The notes below the pieces were generated by a model that made no database searches, was not told where the DNA came from, and saw nothing but the letters and a program-made list of their open reading frames with translations. Source: Cyanothece sp. BG0011 (lineage in GTDB: Bacteria; Cyanobacteriota; Cyanobacteriia; Cyanobacteriales; Microcystaceae). Taken from it: DNA of 37,150 nucleotides. Below, piece after piece: positions 25,066 to 33,644 of the stretch. The translations under genes and the position numbers were made by a program. The first letter of the stretch is position 1. Every line of letters begins with the position of its first letter. The stretch covers positions 1 to 37,150 of the forward strand of contig NZ_PRLH01000009.1 in the NCBI RefSeq assembly GCF_003013815.1, written 5' to 3'.

Positions 25066-26214
25066 TTATAGTTGAACTTCTCTGACTTGATAAGGGGCAT
25101 GAATCCCTTGCTCACGCTGCTTTAAAAAGCCACCATTCCGGTTAGTTAAAACGGCTTGAATTTCTGTAACAATAGATAAAGCGATCGCTTGGGGTGTCTC
25201 TGCACCAATATCTAAACCCATCGGCGCATATAATTTTTTGAGCATTTCTGGAGAATCGTCTAATCCTTGATTTTTTAGGTCTTGTAATAATCTTTCTTTG
25301 CGTTGTTTTGACCCCAAACAGCCTAAATATTTGATCTCAGAAGGTATCAAAAGTTTGAGAATTTCTAAATCATCGAGATAATTATGAGTCATGATGATAG
25401 CCACTGTGTCATCTTTAACGGATATTTGTTTATTTAAAATGTCTCGACGAGTCAAAATAATTTCATCTGCTCTGCTAAATCTTTCTTTCGTTTCTTCACT
25501 AGCACGACAATCAATAATGGTTATTTTCCACCCTAACATTTTAGCTAAGTCTGCCACAGGAATAACCTCCCGACCGGCACCAAAAATCATTAAGTTTAGG
25601 GGAGGTTTAATCAATTCTATAAACACATCAATTTTACCTTGTGAAAGTTGATAAGAATAGAAACTAGACTGTTGATTGTGTAAAGAAGTTTGAGCATTTT
25701 TTAATAACGCTGTTTTAAATTCATTATCTTGCAAATTAGTATTAACTGGATTATCGAAGGTGATCGTTAAACGGTCTCCCACCCTACTATTAACACTTCC
25801 TTCTATATTAATAACTGTAGCGATTACAGCTTTTTGTTGTGTTGTGAAACAATGATCAATCAATTGTAAAGGGTTTAAAGAATCCTCTTGATTTAACCGT
25901 TCAATTAATACGGTAATCACACCATTACAACCCAGTCCAAACCCCCAGATAATGTCTTCGTCTGCTGTAGAGTCATAAGTAACAGTAATCGGGTTATTGT
26001 CTTTTATAGAAACGCGAGTGTGTTCTAAAATATCTTTTTCTAGACAACCACCGCTAATACTACCGAACATTTCCCCCGATGATGTGATTAACATCCGCGC
26101 ACCTGGTTGACGATAAGTCGAACCTTTTACCTTAACAATAGTGGCTAAAAATATTTCTTGTTCCTTCTTTTTGTATTTTTTCCATGCTGCTAAAATAGAT
26201 TTAATTTCTTTCAT
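25066..26214 (-). CDS. XdhC/CoxI-family molybdenum cofactor insertion protein
   Basis: A 382-residue maturation factor. The N-terminal XdhC_CoxI domain shows VKGSTYRQPGARMLI (about 29-43) and GSISGGCLEKDI, and the C-terminal Rossmann-type XdhC_C domain starts at LMIFGAGREVIPVADL (from about 208), followed by IIMTHNYLDDLEIL. Family members bind the molybdenum cofactor, help sulfurate it and deliver it to xanthine-dehydrogenase-like hydroxylases. No such hydroxylase gene lies within the window. MocA, which makes the dinucleotide form of the cofactor, is about 4 kb away on the same strand. ATG start; divergent from the Sua5-type gene. Confidence 0.87.
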   Translation of the reverse strand: MKEIKSILAAWKKYKKKEQEIFLATIVKVKGSTYRQPGARMLITSSGEMFGSISGGCLEKDILEHTRVSIKDNNPITVTYDSTADEDIIWGFGLGCNGVITVLIERLNQEDSLNPLQLIDHCFTTQQKAVIATVINIEGSVNSRVGDRLTITFDNPVNTNLQDNEFKTALLKNAQTSLHNQQSSFYSYQLSQGKIDVFIELIKPPLNLMIFGAGREVIPVADLAKMLGWKITIIDCRASEETKERFSRADEIILTRRDILNKQISVKDDTVAIIMTHNYLDDLEILKLLIPSEIKYLGCLGSKQRKERLLQDLKNQGLDDSPEMLKKLYAPMGLDIGAETPQAIALSIVTEIQAVLTNRNGGFLKQREQGIHAPYQVREVQL

Positions 26215-26511
26215 TTTTAATATTCATGATTTTGCATTACTTGATTGATTTTCTTTCTGTTATTGGACTGTACCAAATTTCATGATCTCTTTTTCCTTGA
26301 CGTTTAAAATACCATATAATATTATAATAGATTTTAATAATAAAAAGAAAAAACGATAGCGTTTCTCACTCTGATGAGGTACACTTTTAACCTCTTACCA
26401 TTGCCTCTTCCCTCAAAGCAATTACCTGTGTATCTCACGAGTATGAAAACTGCTATATAAACCTTACCCTATAGTTTGAATTTAAACTTTCATTCATTGT
26501 CAAATAAGCCA
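26215..26511. other. Divergent intergenic region between xdhC and the Sua5-type gene
   Basis: About 300 bases. The xdhC-proximal part is very AT-rich (ATAATATTATAATAG around 26312-26330), suitable for promoters in either direction. The middle holds copy B of the 52-base dispersed repeat. A frame open from a TTG at 26476 overlaps the end of the region, but ATG 26512 is the better start. Confidence 0.5.
26354..26405 (-). repeat. 52-base dispersed repeat, copy B
   Basis: The reverse complement of this segment matches 10812-10863 at 45 of 52 positions without gaps. The central CTCAT-CAGA-GTGAG hairpin keeps its stem and differs only in the loop. Confidence 0.8.
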
Positions 26512-27111
26512 ATGCCACAAGTTTCTCAACAGCAATTAATTGCAGGGGCAAAACAAGGAAAAGTTGTTAGCTTTCCCACCGATACGGTTCCTGCTTTAGC
26601 AGCCGTCCCTAACGCTGCTTCTCTCATTTTTGCCACTAAAAAACGACCTCCTGATAAACCTTTAATTTTGATGGGGTCATCCCCTGAAGCGATTTGGCAA
26701 TATGTTCGAGGGAATCCCCAAGAATTACGGATATGGGAAGGGGTTGTTAAACAATATTGGCCCGGTCAATTAACCTTAGTATTACCCGCTTCTGAATTAG
26801 TCCCTAAAACCATGAATCCTCTTGATCCTACCACCATCGGAGTCCGTATTCCTAACTCCATCATTGCTCGAAATATACTGAAAGAAACGGGATGTTTAGC
26901 TACCACTAGCGCGAATTTATCTGGGGAACCACCCATAGAGAATTTAAGTGAAATTAATGATAAATTTCCCAATGTTTTAGTGTTAAATGAAGAACCGTTA
27001 AACAATCAGAAAAAATACGGTAGTGGCTTACCTTCCACTGTGGCAAAATGGACAGATACCGGCTGGATAATTTTACGTCAAGGTAGTATTAAATTAATGG
27101 AGAATGAATAA
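26512..27111 (+). CDS. Sua5/YciO/YrdC-family L-threonylcarbamoyladenylate synthase
   Basis: A 199-residue protein of the YrdC fold, which makes the threonylcarbamoyl-AMP used for the t6A modification of ANN-decoding tRNAs. Visible family motifs are KVVSFPTDTVPALAA (near residue 18), TKKRPPDKPLILM with the Lys/Arg substrate contacts, and CLATTSANLSGEPP. The Sua5 C-terminal extension is absent, so it is a single-domain TsaC/YciO type. Cyanobacteria often have more than one YrdC-like protein, so this may not be the main t6A enzyme. Its TAA overlaps the next ATG by one base (TAATG), so the histidine-kinase-like partner is translationally coupled. Confidence 0.87.
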   Translation: MPQVSQQQLIAGAKQGKVVSFPTDTVPALAAVPNAASLIFATKKRPPDKPLILMGSSPEAIWQYVRGNPQELRIWEGVVKQYWPGQLTLVLPASELVPKTMNPLDPTTIGVRIPNSIIARNILKETGCLATTSANLSGEPPIENLSEINDKFPNVLVLNEEPLNNQKKYGSGLPSTVAKWTDTGWIILRQGSIKLMENE

Positions 27112-27905
27112 TGGAAGAGATAGAAACGTTACGAAAAGAACTAGAAGCGACCCACTTGGCTTATGAAATGATGGCACAAGTGAGTCAGTTTAAGAGTAGT
27201 TATTTAGCAAAAACGGCACACGAATTACGGTCTCCTTTAAGTAGTTTAATGGGGTTGCATCAATTAATTTTAGGAGATTTGTGCGAAAACCCAGAAGAAG
27301 AAAAAGAGTTTCTCAAACAAGGGTTTGAATCCGCTAAAAAATTAATTGAAATCATTGATAGAATTGTTACAATTTCCAAGATTGATTACGGGTCAATTGC
27401 TCTGAATATTGAAACAAATTCCTTGAATAACATAGTAGAAGAAGTTTATGAATTAACAGAGTTTCAAGCCCAAAATTATAGTTATAAAATTAATGTCAAA
27501 CAGCCTGAAATTGATATTTTTATTCAAGCCGATAAATCTCGTTTGGTTCAAGGATTAACTGCTTTAGTTGATAGGGCCTTGAGTCTGATGGAAAAAGGAA
27601 CTATTATCATCACCACTCAATTAAATGAAAGAGAAAATATTGCGACAATTTTGATTGATATTCCTTGTTCTTTGCAACAGTGGGAAAAACAACAAGAAGA
27701 CTTACAAACTGCTGGATTAACGTTAACTTCTCTAAAAAAATGGAATAATAATTTAGAATTATCTCCTGTTATGACCGTGACATTATGTCAAACTTTATTA
27801 AAAAAAATGGGGGGAAATTTAACTATTTTAGATATTTCCCCCGAAAATGAACCAGAAACTTTTACACGGGTACAGTGTCTAATGCCTTTGAGTCAGGTAT
27901 CATAG
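27111..27905 (+). CDS. Histidine-kinase-like protein with degenerate ATPase domain
   Basis: A 264-residue cytoplasmic protein. A short N-terminal helix leads into a dimerisation/phosphoacceptor domain with a good H-box, HELRSPLSS (His37). The following domain has the length and order of a HATPase but lacks its essential parts: the N-box Asn is replaced by Arg155 (ALVDRALSL), the DxGxG loop reads DIPCS (183-187), and no GLGL lid motif is found. Autophosphorylation by this protein alone is therefore unlikely. It may be phosphorylated by another kinase, or act as a phosphotransfer or scaffold protein. No sensor or membrane domain is present. Its start overlaps the Sua5-type stop, and its 3' end overlaps the opposite-strand GNAT gene by 44 bases. 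Confidence 0.8.
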   Translation: MEEIETLRKELEATHLAYEMMAQVSQFKSSYLAKTAHELRSPLSSLMGLHQLILGDLCENPEEEKEFLKQGFESAKKLIEIIDRIVTISKIDYGSIALNIETNSLNNIVEEVYELTEFQAQNYSYKINVKQPEIDIFIQADKSRLVQGLTALVDRALSLMEKGTIIITTQLNERENIATILIDIPCSLQQWEKQQEDLQTAGLTLTSLKKWNNNLELSPVMTVTLCQTLLKKMGGNLTILDISPENEPETFTRVQCLMPLSQVS

Positions 27906-28350
27906 AACCATTTCCTAACGAAATGGGGTTAATTTCATAGGCATTTTGTAGAACCATGGTAGTGGATTTATTTTCTTGAAACCCAATTTTTTGATAGAAT
28001 TTCTGTTGATAGGTTGTCATTAAATAAACCCTTTCTACTTGACTCATTAAAGGATGACTTAAGGCGGTTTCCACTAACTTACGACCTAATCCTAATCCTT
28101 GGTATTCTTTGTGAATCACCACATCCCAAATAGTGGCCCGATAAACCCCGTCAGAGGTTCCACGACAGAAACCAATCATGGTTGTACCATCCCAAACAGT
28201 CACCACGGGATTACTATTGAAAACCGCAGTTTCTAAGTCTTCTATGGTTCTTTCTCTAGCCCAAAATGCTGCTTGATTAAACAATATTTGTAATTGTTGA
28301 TAATCGATTTTTGACTTTTGCAGAGAATACTGAATATTACTACAATCCAT
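27862..28350 (-). CDS. GNAT-family N-acetyltransferase
   Basis: A 162-residue acetyltransferase. The acetyl-CoA pyrophosphate loop is YQGLGLGRKLVE (about 83-94), preceded by the strand ATIWDVVIHKEY and followed by VYLMTTYQQKFYQKIGFQE, the GNAT motif B tail. The pattern resembles the cyanobacterial relatives of plastid GNAT/NSI-type acetyltransferases, but the substrate is unknown. The last 15 codons overlap the end of the histidine-kinase-like gene on the opposite strand. Starts at ATG, and the region upstream to the NlpC/P60 gene is a 419-base gap. Confidence 0.88.
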   Translation of the reverse strand: MDCSNIQYSLQKSKIDYQQLQILFNQAAFWARERTIEDLETAVFNSNPVVTVWDGTTMIGFCRGTSDGVYRATIWDVVIHKEYQGLGLGRKLVETALSHPLMSQVERVYLMTTYQQKFYQKIGFQENKSTTMVLQNAYEINPISLGNGSMIPDSKALDTVPV

Positions 28351-28769
28351 TGTTAGTAATTCCTAAAAACATTAATCGAGAGAACAAAGGGTTTAAATAA
28401 TAACCCCAATTAAAAGGACTGAAACGATTATTTTTGAGACGCTAAGAAAATTGTAGCGAATTTTACAAAAAAATACATGGGTTTCTAAGGATTTTTGTGT
28501 GTATTTCTTGACATTTATGGAACATCTGACAATACTTGCCTGTCGTTGTCTGTGATGGTGCTAATAGTTGATTAGAGGTCATTTGCATCGGTTTTCTGGC
28601 GAAAAAACCGAATCGATACTTAATGGCATAACATAGGTTTTTTGAGGCTTATGGTTTCCTAATACTTTGAAATTGACTCAAAATTAGGTGTGTCCACAGG
28701 CAAAATATTTAGTACCATCAAGGCGAAAACCTACTCATCTTATTTTATCTTATCGGTTCTGACGAGGAT
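28351..28769. other. Long leader/intergenic region before the NlpC/P60 gene
   Basis: 419 bases without a convincing protein frame. It contains a good promoter at 28508-28536, then a hairpin CGGTTTT (28589-28595) with AAAACCG (28604-28610). About 160 further bases run to the ATG. The long untranslated leader might hold a small RNA or a regulatory leader, but I match it to no known class. Confidence 0.5.
28508..28536 (+). promoter_or_regulatory. Probable sigma-70 promoter with long leader
   Basis: TTGACA (28508-28513), a 17-base spacer and AATACT (28531-28536). Transcription would start near 28543, about 225 bases before the NlpC/P60 ATG. Confidence 0.55.
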
Positions 28770-29480
28770 ATGTTAGTATTGTCTTCCCCCGCAACGTCCC
28801 TAGAATTAATACCTCCTTCTGTTTCTGGAGAATATTGTTGTCGTATTCCCCTGAATTTATACAATTCAGCGACAGGGGAAGAGTTGGCCACTCAAATAGC
28901 CACAGGGAGGCATCTTAAGCTATTAGAAGCAACGTTAACTAATCAATTTATACAAGTCCAACTCTGTGAAGATGGTTATTTAGCTTGGTTATCTTTAAAT
29001 GATTTGCCAAGTTTAGACTCTGCTGCCAAAATTTATCAATCTAGACACATATCTCGTCGACAAATTGAAAAAAAGATCCCTAGGATTATTGCGTTTACTA
29101 AAGCAGCAATGAAACAGCCTAATTATTATTTATGGGGTGGAACCATTGCCCCAAATTATGATTGTTCAGGATTAATGCAAGCTGCTTTTTGTGCATCAGG
29201 AATCTGGTTACCTCGGGATTCTTATCAACAAGAAGCTTTTGTTAAAAAGATTTCTTATGAGGAATTATTACCAGGGGATTTAATCTTTTTTGCTACCAAT
29301 AGAGTGGATCATGTTGCCCTTTATTTAGGGAATGGTTATTATATTCACAGTTCAGGTCAAGAGGTGGGACGGAACAAAATTGCCATTGATCCTCTCTGCG
29401 ATCAAGGGGATAAAGTGAGTAGCTATTATTATGAGAAAATTTATAGTTTTGGGCGAGTGATGGAAAGTTATTGTCCCTAG
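28770..29480 (+). CDS. NlpC/P60 cell-wall peptidase with N-terminal SH3-like domain
   Basis: A 236-residue cysteine peptidase that cleaves gamma-D-Glu/diamino-acid bonds of peptidoglycan stem peptides. Residues about 20-80 look like the bacterial SH3b domain of the cyanobacterial NlpC/P60 proteins, and residues about 105-233 form the catalytic domain. The triad is visible: Cys132 (NYDCSGLMQ), His181 (VDHVALYLG) and a third polar residue at His193 (YYIHSSG). This matches the Anabaena/Nostoc PCP type. No signal peptide is seen, which fits a role on recycled cell-wall peptides. Starts at ATG after GAGGAT. The next gene follows closely on the same strand. Confidence 0.9.
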   Translation: MLVLSSPATSLELIPPSVSGEYCCRIPLNLYNSATGEELATQIATGRHLKLLEATLTNQFIQVQLCEDGYLAWLSLNDLPSLDSAAKIYQSRHISRRQIEKKIPRIIAFTKAAMKQPNYYLWGGTIAPNYDCSGLMQAAFCASGIWLPRDSYQQEAFVKKISYEELLPGDLIFFATNRVDHVALYLGNGYYIHSSGQEVGRNKIAIDPLCDQGDKVSSYYYEKIYSFGRVMESYCP

Positions 29481-29528
29481 ACTATTATAGAAAAAGCAGT
29501 TAAGGGATTGCCGATCAATAGGGACGTT

Positions 29529-32237
29529 ATGGACTTAATTTTATGCCATCAGACGGTTGATTTTGACGCATTAGGGGCGGCCGTTGGTTTGTCTCGTCTC
29601 AAGGTAGGCAGTCGTATTGTTTTAACTGGTGGGGCCCATCCAACGGTTAAAGATTTTTTAGCATTGCATCGAGACGAAATCCCCCTCATTGAGTTAAGAA
29701 GTGTTAACCCTAAGCAAATTCGTCACTTAATTGTGGTGGATAATCAGCACATTAATCGTTTAGGAAAAGCCTCTGATTGGTTTCGTTTACCTCACATTGA
29801 AAGTGTGGAATTATATGACCATCATCTTAACAGTAAATGTGATATTCCTGCTACTTTTCAAAAAATCGAACCAGTGGGGGCAAGCACAACATTAATTGTG
29901 GAAAAAATGCAGCAAGCAAAGATTATTCCTAACCCCATCGAAGCGACGATCATGGCGTTAGGAATTCATGTCGACACAGGTTCTTTAACCTTTGCTCAAT
30001 CCACTGCTAGAGATGCTAAAGCATTAGCTTGGTTAATGGAAATGGAGGCCAATGTTAAGATTATCGCTGAATATTGTGACCCTGGTTTTACTCCTCAATT
30101 ACAAGGAATTTTTAGTGAAGCGTTAGAAAAATTTGAAACAAAAAATATTAGAGGTTATCAAGTTGCTTGGGTACTGATTGAAACAGAAAATTTTGTATCG
30201 GGGTTATCGAATTTAGCCGAAAGATTAATTGAATTAACCGAAAGTGATGCGTTATTATTTGCCCATAGTTATCATAAACGACACAATGATAAGCCTTATC
30301 CTCAAAACCGTTTAATTATTATTGGCCGGACTCGTATTGACGGAACTAATCTTAATCAATTATTCTCAGTTTACGGAGGAGGTGGCCATAGTCAAGCTGC
30401 ATCTTTGATGTTAAGAGATGTGGAACCTGAGGACAAATTAAAGCAATTAGTAGAAGAATTAATTAACCAAATTCCTCACCCTTTAACTGCTAGAGATTTA
30501 ATGTCTTCACCGGTGAGAACCATTCGACCCGAAACTACCATAGAACAAGCAGAAAGGGTATTATTTCGCTATGGCCATTCAGGGTTATCAGTGGTAGATG
30601 AAAATGATCATTTAGTGGGGGTTATTTCCCGTCGGGATTTAGATTTAGCCTTGCATCATGGGTTTAGTCATGCACCTGTAAAAGGATATATGAGCAAAAA
30701 CTTAAAAACAATTGCTCCTCATACTTTATTACCCGATATTGAATCGATTATGGTGACCTATGATGTAGGAAGATTACCAGTTATTGATAATAATAAATTA
30801 TTAGGGATTGTTACCAGAACTGACTTATTAAGACAGATTCATCAACAGAGAAAAGAAGTTAAAGACGAAAATGGAAAAAAAGTGGCAACAGTTTCCTGTT
30901 TATTACCTTCGATTCGTAATTCTTTAGAACCTTCTATTTGGACATTATTAGAAGAAATTGCCCAAGAAGCAGAACATAAAGGCTGGCATTTATATATTGT
31001 TGGCGGGGCAGTTCGGGATTTATTACTAACAGAAAATAACGAAAAAGTTTTGCTTCAGGATATTGACTTAGTAGTGGATGGTTTTCACCGTTCTGCTGAT
31101 GTTGGTGCCGGGGTTGAAATCGCTTCAACCATACAAAAAAAATACTCAAACTGCCGATTATCAGTACATGGTGAGTTTCAGACAGCCGCTTTGTTATGGC
31201 ATAAAGATCCAGAATTTGGCTCACTATGGCTTGATATTGCGACCTCAAGAACTGAATTTTACCCTTACCCTGCTGCCAACCCAGAAGTAGAAGCGAGTTC
31301 GATTCGTCAAGACTTATATAGAAGGGACTTTACTATTAATGCTTTAGCGGTGAGATTAACCCCACCCAGAGAAGGGGAATTACTCGACTTTTTTGGGGGT
31401 TTACTAGATTTAAAAGCGAAAGAAGTTCGGGTACTTCATGCCAATAGTTTTATTGAAGATCCCACTAGAATTTATCGTGCTGTCCGGTTTGCTGTCCGTT
31501 TAAAGTTTGAAATTGAACCGCAAACAGAAGCTTATATTCGTTATGCTATAGAAAGCGGTATTTATGAAAAATTACGCCTTAAAAATCATGTTGCCCCGGC
31601 TTTAACAACACGGTTAAAAGCTGAATTAAAATATATTTTAGAGGCGAATTATTGGAAACCAGCTTTACAATTACTTTCAGATTTAGATGCTTTAAAATGT
31701 TTGCATCATCAAGTGACTTTAGATGATAAAAAATGGTGGCAAATTCGCTGTGCTTCTCGTTGGTTAAAATACCTTGATCCTGATAATAATATTGGTCATT
31801 GGTTAATTCGTCTAGAAATATTAATCTCTCCAATAAATCTCAAAGAAAGAAAACAACTTGCGACTAATTTACAACTACCGAAAGATAGTCTAGAAAGACT
31901 TAACACAGTTGATTTAAAACTGCAAGAAAAATTAAAAGTCTGTAATAAAATAAGCGAAAAATATAAACAGTTGCATCGCTATAAATTGCCTGATTTAATT
32001 CTAATTGCTGTCAATTCTAGCAAACAAATTAGACGTATTATTTGGCAATATTTAACCCAATGGTCAAAAGTTGAAACCCCTTTAAATGGTAATGATTTAA
32101 AACGAATGGGATATAAACCAGGTCCTAAATATAAAGTGGTATTAGATAAGTTATTGAGTTTAACGTTAGATGAAGAAATTCAAAGCAAAGAAAAAGCAGA
32201 AATGGTAGTTAGGGAAATGATGGAGAAGTTAAACTAA
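29529..32237 (+). CDS. tRNA nucleotidyltransferase/poly(A) polymerase fused to DHH and CBS domains (A-adding type)
   Basis: A multidomain protein of about 902 residues. Residues 1 to about 310 form a DHH/DHHA1 phosphoesterase-like module ([29 protein letters not shown] near 282). Two CBS domains follow (about 315-435). Then the class II nucleotidyltransferase head has [13 protein letters not shown] near 487 and DIDLVVDG near 511, and the tail has [20 protein letters not shown]. In Synechocystis and Aquifex this class adds the terminal A of tRNA CCA ends while a second enzyme adds CC. Both tRNA genes in this window lack an encoded CCA. I prefer ATG 29529 to TTG 29508. It follows the NlpC/P60 gene by 48 bases. 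Confidence 0.9.
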   Translation: MDLILCHQTVDFDALGAAVGLSRLKVGSRIVLTGGAHPTVKDFLALHRDEIPLIELRSVNPKQIRHLIVVDNQHINRLGKASDWFRLPHIESVELYDHHLNSKCDIPATFQKIEPVGASTTLIVEKMQQAKIIPNPIEATIMALGIHVDTGSLTFAQSTARDAKALAWLMEMEANVKIIAEYCDPGFTPQLQGIFSEALEKFETKNIRGYQVAWVLIETENFVSGLSNLAERLIELTESDALLFAHSYHKRHNDKPYPQNRLIIIGRTRIDGTNLNQLFSVYGGGGHSQAASLMLRDVEPEDKLKQLVEELINQIPHPLTARDLMSSPVRTIRPETTIEQAERVLFRYGHSGLSVVDENDHLVGVISRRDLDLALHHGFSHAPVKGYMSKNLKTIAPHTLLPDIESIMVTYDVGRLPVIDNNKLLGIVTRTDLLRQIHQQRKEVKDENGKKVATVSCLLPSIRNSLEPSIWTLLEEIAQEAEHKGWHLYIVGGAVRDLLLTENNEKVLLQDIDLVVDGFHRSADVGAGVEIASTIQKKYSNCRLSVHGEFQTAALLWHKDPEFGSLWLDIATSRTEFYPYPAANPEVEASSIRQDLYRRDFTINALAVRLTPPREGELLDFFGGLLDLKAKEVRVLHANSFIEDPTRIYRAVRFAVRLKFEIEPQTEAYIRYAIESGIYEKLRLKNHVAPALTTRLKAELKYILEANYWKPALQLLSDLDALKCLHHQVTLDDKKWWQIRCASRWLKYLDPDNNIGHWLIRLEILISPINLKERKQLATNLQLPKDSLERLNTVDLKLQEKLKVCNKISEKYKQLHRYKLPDLILIAVNSSKQIRRIIWQYLTQWSKVETPLNGNDLKRMGYKPGPKYKVVLDKLLSLTLDEEIQSKEKAEMVVREMMEKLN

Positions 32238-32252
32238 GCGTTCAATTTCTTA

Positions 32253-33488
32253 TTATTTAGTATCTTTATCAAAACTATCGAAACCATCATGAATACTCTT
32301 ACCAACACTTTCAATACCATCATTTATCGTTTTACCAAAATCTTTGAACCAATCATCTTGTTTTATTTTTTTACTTTTGTTTGTCTTTTTACTTGAATTA
32401 AGAATTATTGATATTTCATGATTCATCTTTTTCTCTAAATCACTAAAACTATTTTGTATTAATATTTTTTGTTCTTTAAGCAACGCTTCAACTTCCTTTA
32501 TGAAATCGTTAACTTTTTCACTATTATGATTATTATATGAATTATTTTTCCCTAATTTTTCAAGTTCGTCTGCTTGTTTATTAATTAACTCTTGAAAGTA
32601 ACTAAGACTATTTTCTGTAAACTTTTTATATTGATCTAAAGAATTTATAATTTTTTCGAGTTTTTCTTTTATATTTAATGTTTGATTATAATAAGAATCT
32701 ACCTTATTATTTATATTACGATTATTCTCTAAATTACTTTGATTGTGTTCATAAAGCTTTGCAATTATTTCTCTAAAGTTATCAAAACTGTTTTTAGTAA
32801 AAGCTTTTTGTTGTTCAAAATCTTCTTTTAATTCATCTATATATTGTTTATTATTTTTTAAATTGAATTTTATTTTTTGTTCAATTAGTTGACTAATATC
32901 CTGTTTATGTTTAGTAATAATTTCTTGGAAATCAACAAAACTACTATCTGTGTCTATTTCAGTTATGTGTGAGTTTCTGTTAATAAACTCTTGAAAATCA
33001 TTGATTTTCTCTTTAATCAATGTTTTTTCTTCTTTAAGAGTCAGATTAACTTGTTCTAAATACTGTTTTAAAGTTAAATGTTGTTGATTTAAAGCTGCTA
33101 ATTTATCACTAACCTGGTGTTCTTTTTGTGAATACTGATGAGTAAAACTATTAAGTTGAGATGATTGCTTATTAATTAAATCCTGAAAATAACTAAGACT
33201 ATTTTCTATGAATTTTTCCTATTTTTTATATAAACTTTGAAGCTGTTTTGAATCTTCTTTAACATCCAATATTTGATCGGTAAAAGATTCAATTTTATTA
33301 TTGAATTGCCTATCCTCATTTTTACGTTCAGTTGTTTTTCTCGTAGTGATTAAATTAATCATAAAATTAAAACTTAATAAGGCAAAAGCTAAACTCATTT
33401 CTATCTGATTATCCCTCGCTGATTTAATCGTAGCGATTAGGGAACATCCAAGCAATAAACATTGTGATAGTATCAGAAGAAGTTTCAT
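32253..33488 (-). pseudogene. Coiled-coil membrane protein gene interrupted by one in-frame TAG
   Basis: One reading frame runs from ATG 33488 to TAA at 32253 with a single stop, TAG, at 33219-33221. The first 89 codons give two hydrophobic segments (about 2-20 and 30-47) and the start of a coiled coil. After the TAG come 321 more in-frame codons of Lys/Asn/Gln-rich coiled coil with a recurring motif of the form FTxNSxxxFxExI. The TAG sits inside such a unit: YKK-stop-EKFIENSLSYFQDLINKQ against YKKFTENSLSYFQELINKQ further on. So this was one gene of about 410 codons. The tail carries amphipathic units (GKTINDGIESVGKSIHDGF). I do not recognise the family. Two separate proteins, readthrough or a sequencing error remain possible. 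Confidence 0.75.
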
Positions 33489-33507
33489 GATCTAACCATT
33501 AAGAACA

Positions 33508-33533
33508 TCTTATTTCAGTGTTCCCAAATAAGA
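33508..33533 (-). promoter_or_regulatory. Leader inverted repeat upstream of the coiled-coil gene
   Basis: TCTTATTT (33508-33515) and AAATAAGA (33526-33533) form a perfect 8-bp inverted repeat with a 10-base loop. It lies about 20 bases before the coiled-coil gene's ATG and could be a leader hairpin or an operator. Confidence 0.4.
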
Positions 33534-33644
33534 CAACAAAATGATCACAGCATCAAATATGATTATCTATCCCATCAATTCATAAATTGACAAGTCGACA
33601 AAACAAAAAACTGTTATTATGTAGTAGTTTTAGAATTGAAAATT

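Noticed and set aside
20682-26214. The mocA-to-xdhC stretch as a complete molybdo-enzyme operon
   Set aside because: No hydroxylase subunits are present, and oppositely oriented genes interrupt it.
26476-26511. TTG start extending the Sua5-type protein by 12 residues
   Set aside because: The extra residues do not fit the family, and ATG 26512 gives the usual N-terminus ahead of KVVSFPTDT.
33587-33620. TTGACA with TATTAT upstream of the transaldolase gene as a promoter
   Set aside because: The spacing is 22 bases, too long for a sigma-70 promoter; no better -10 box at 16-18 bases.
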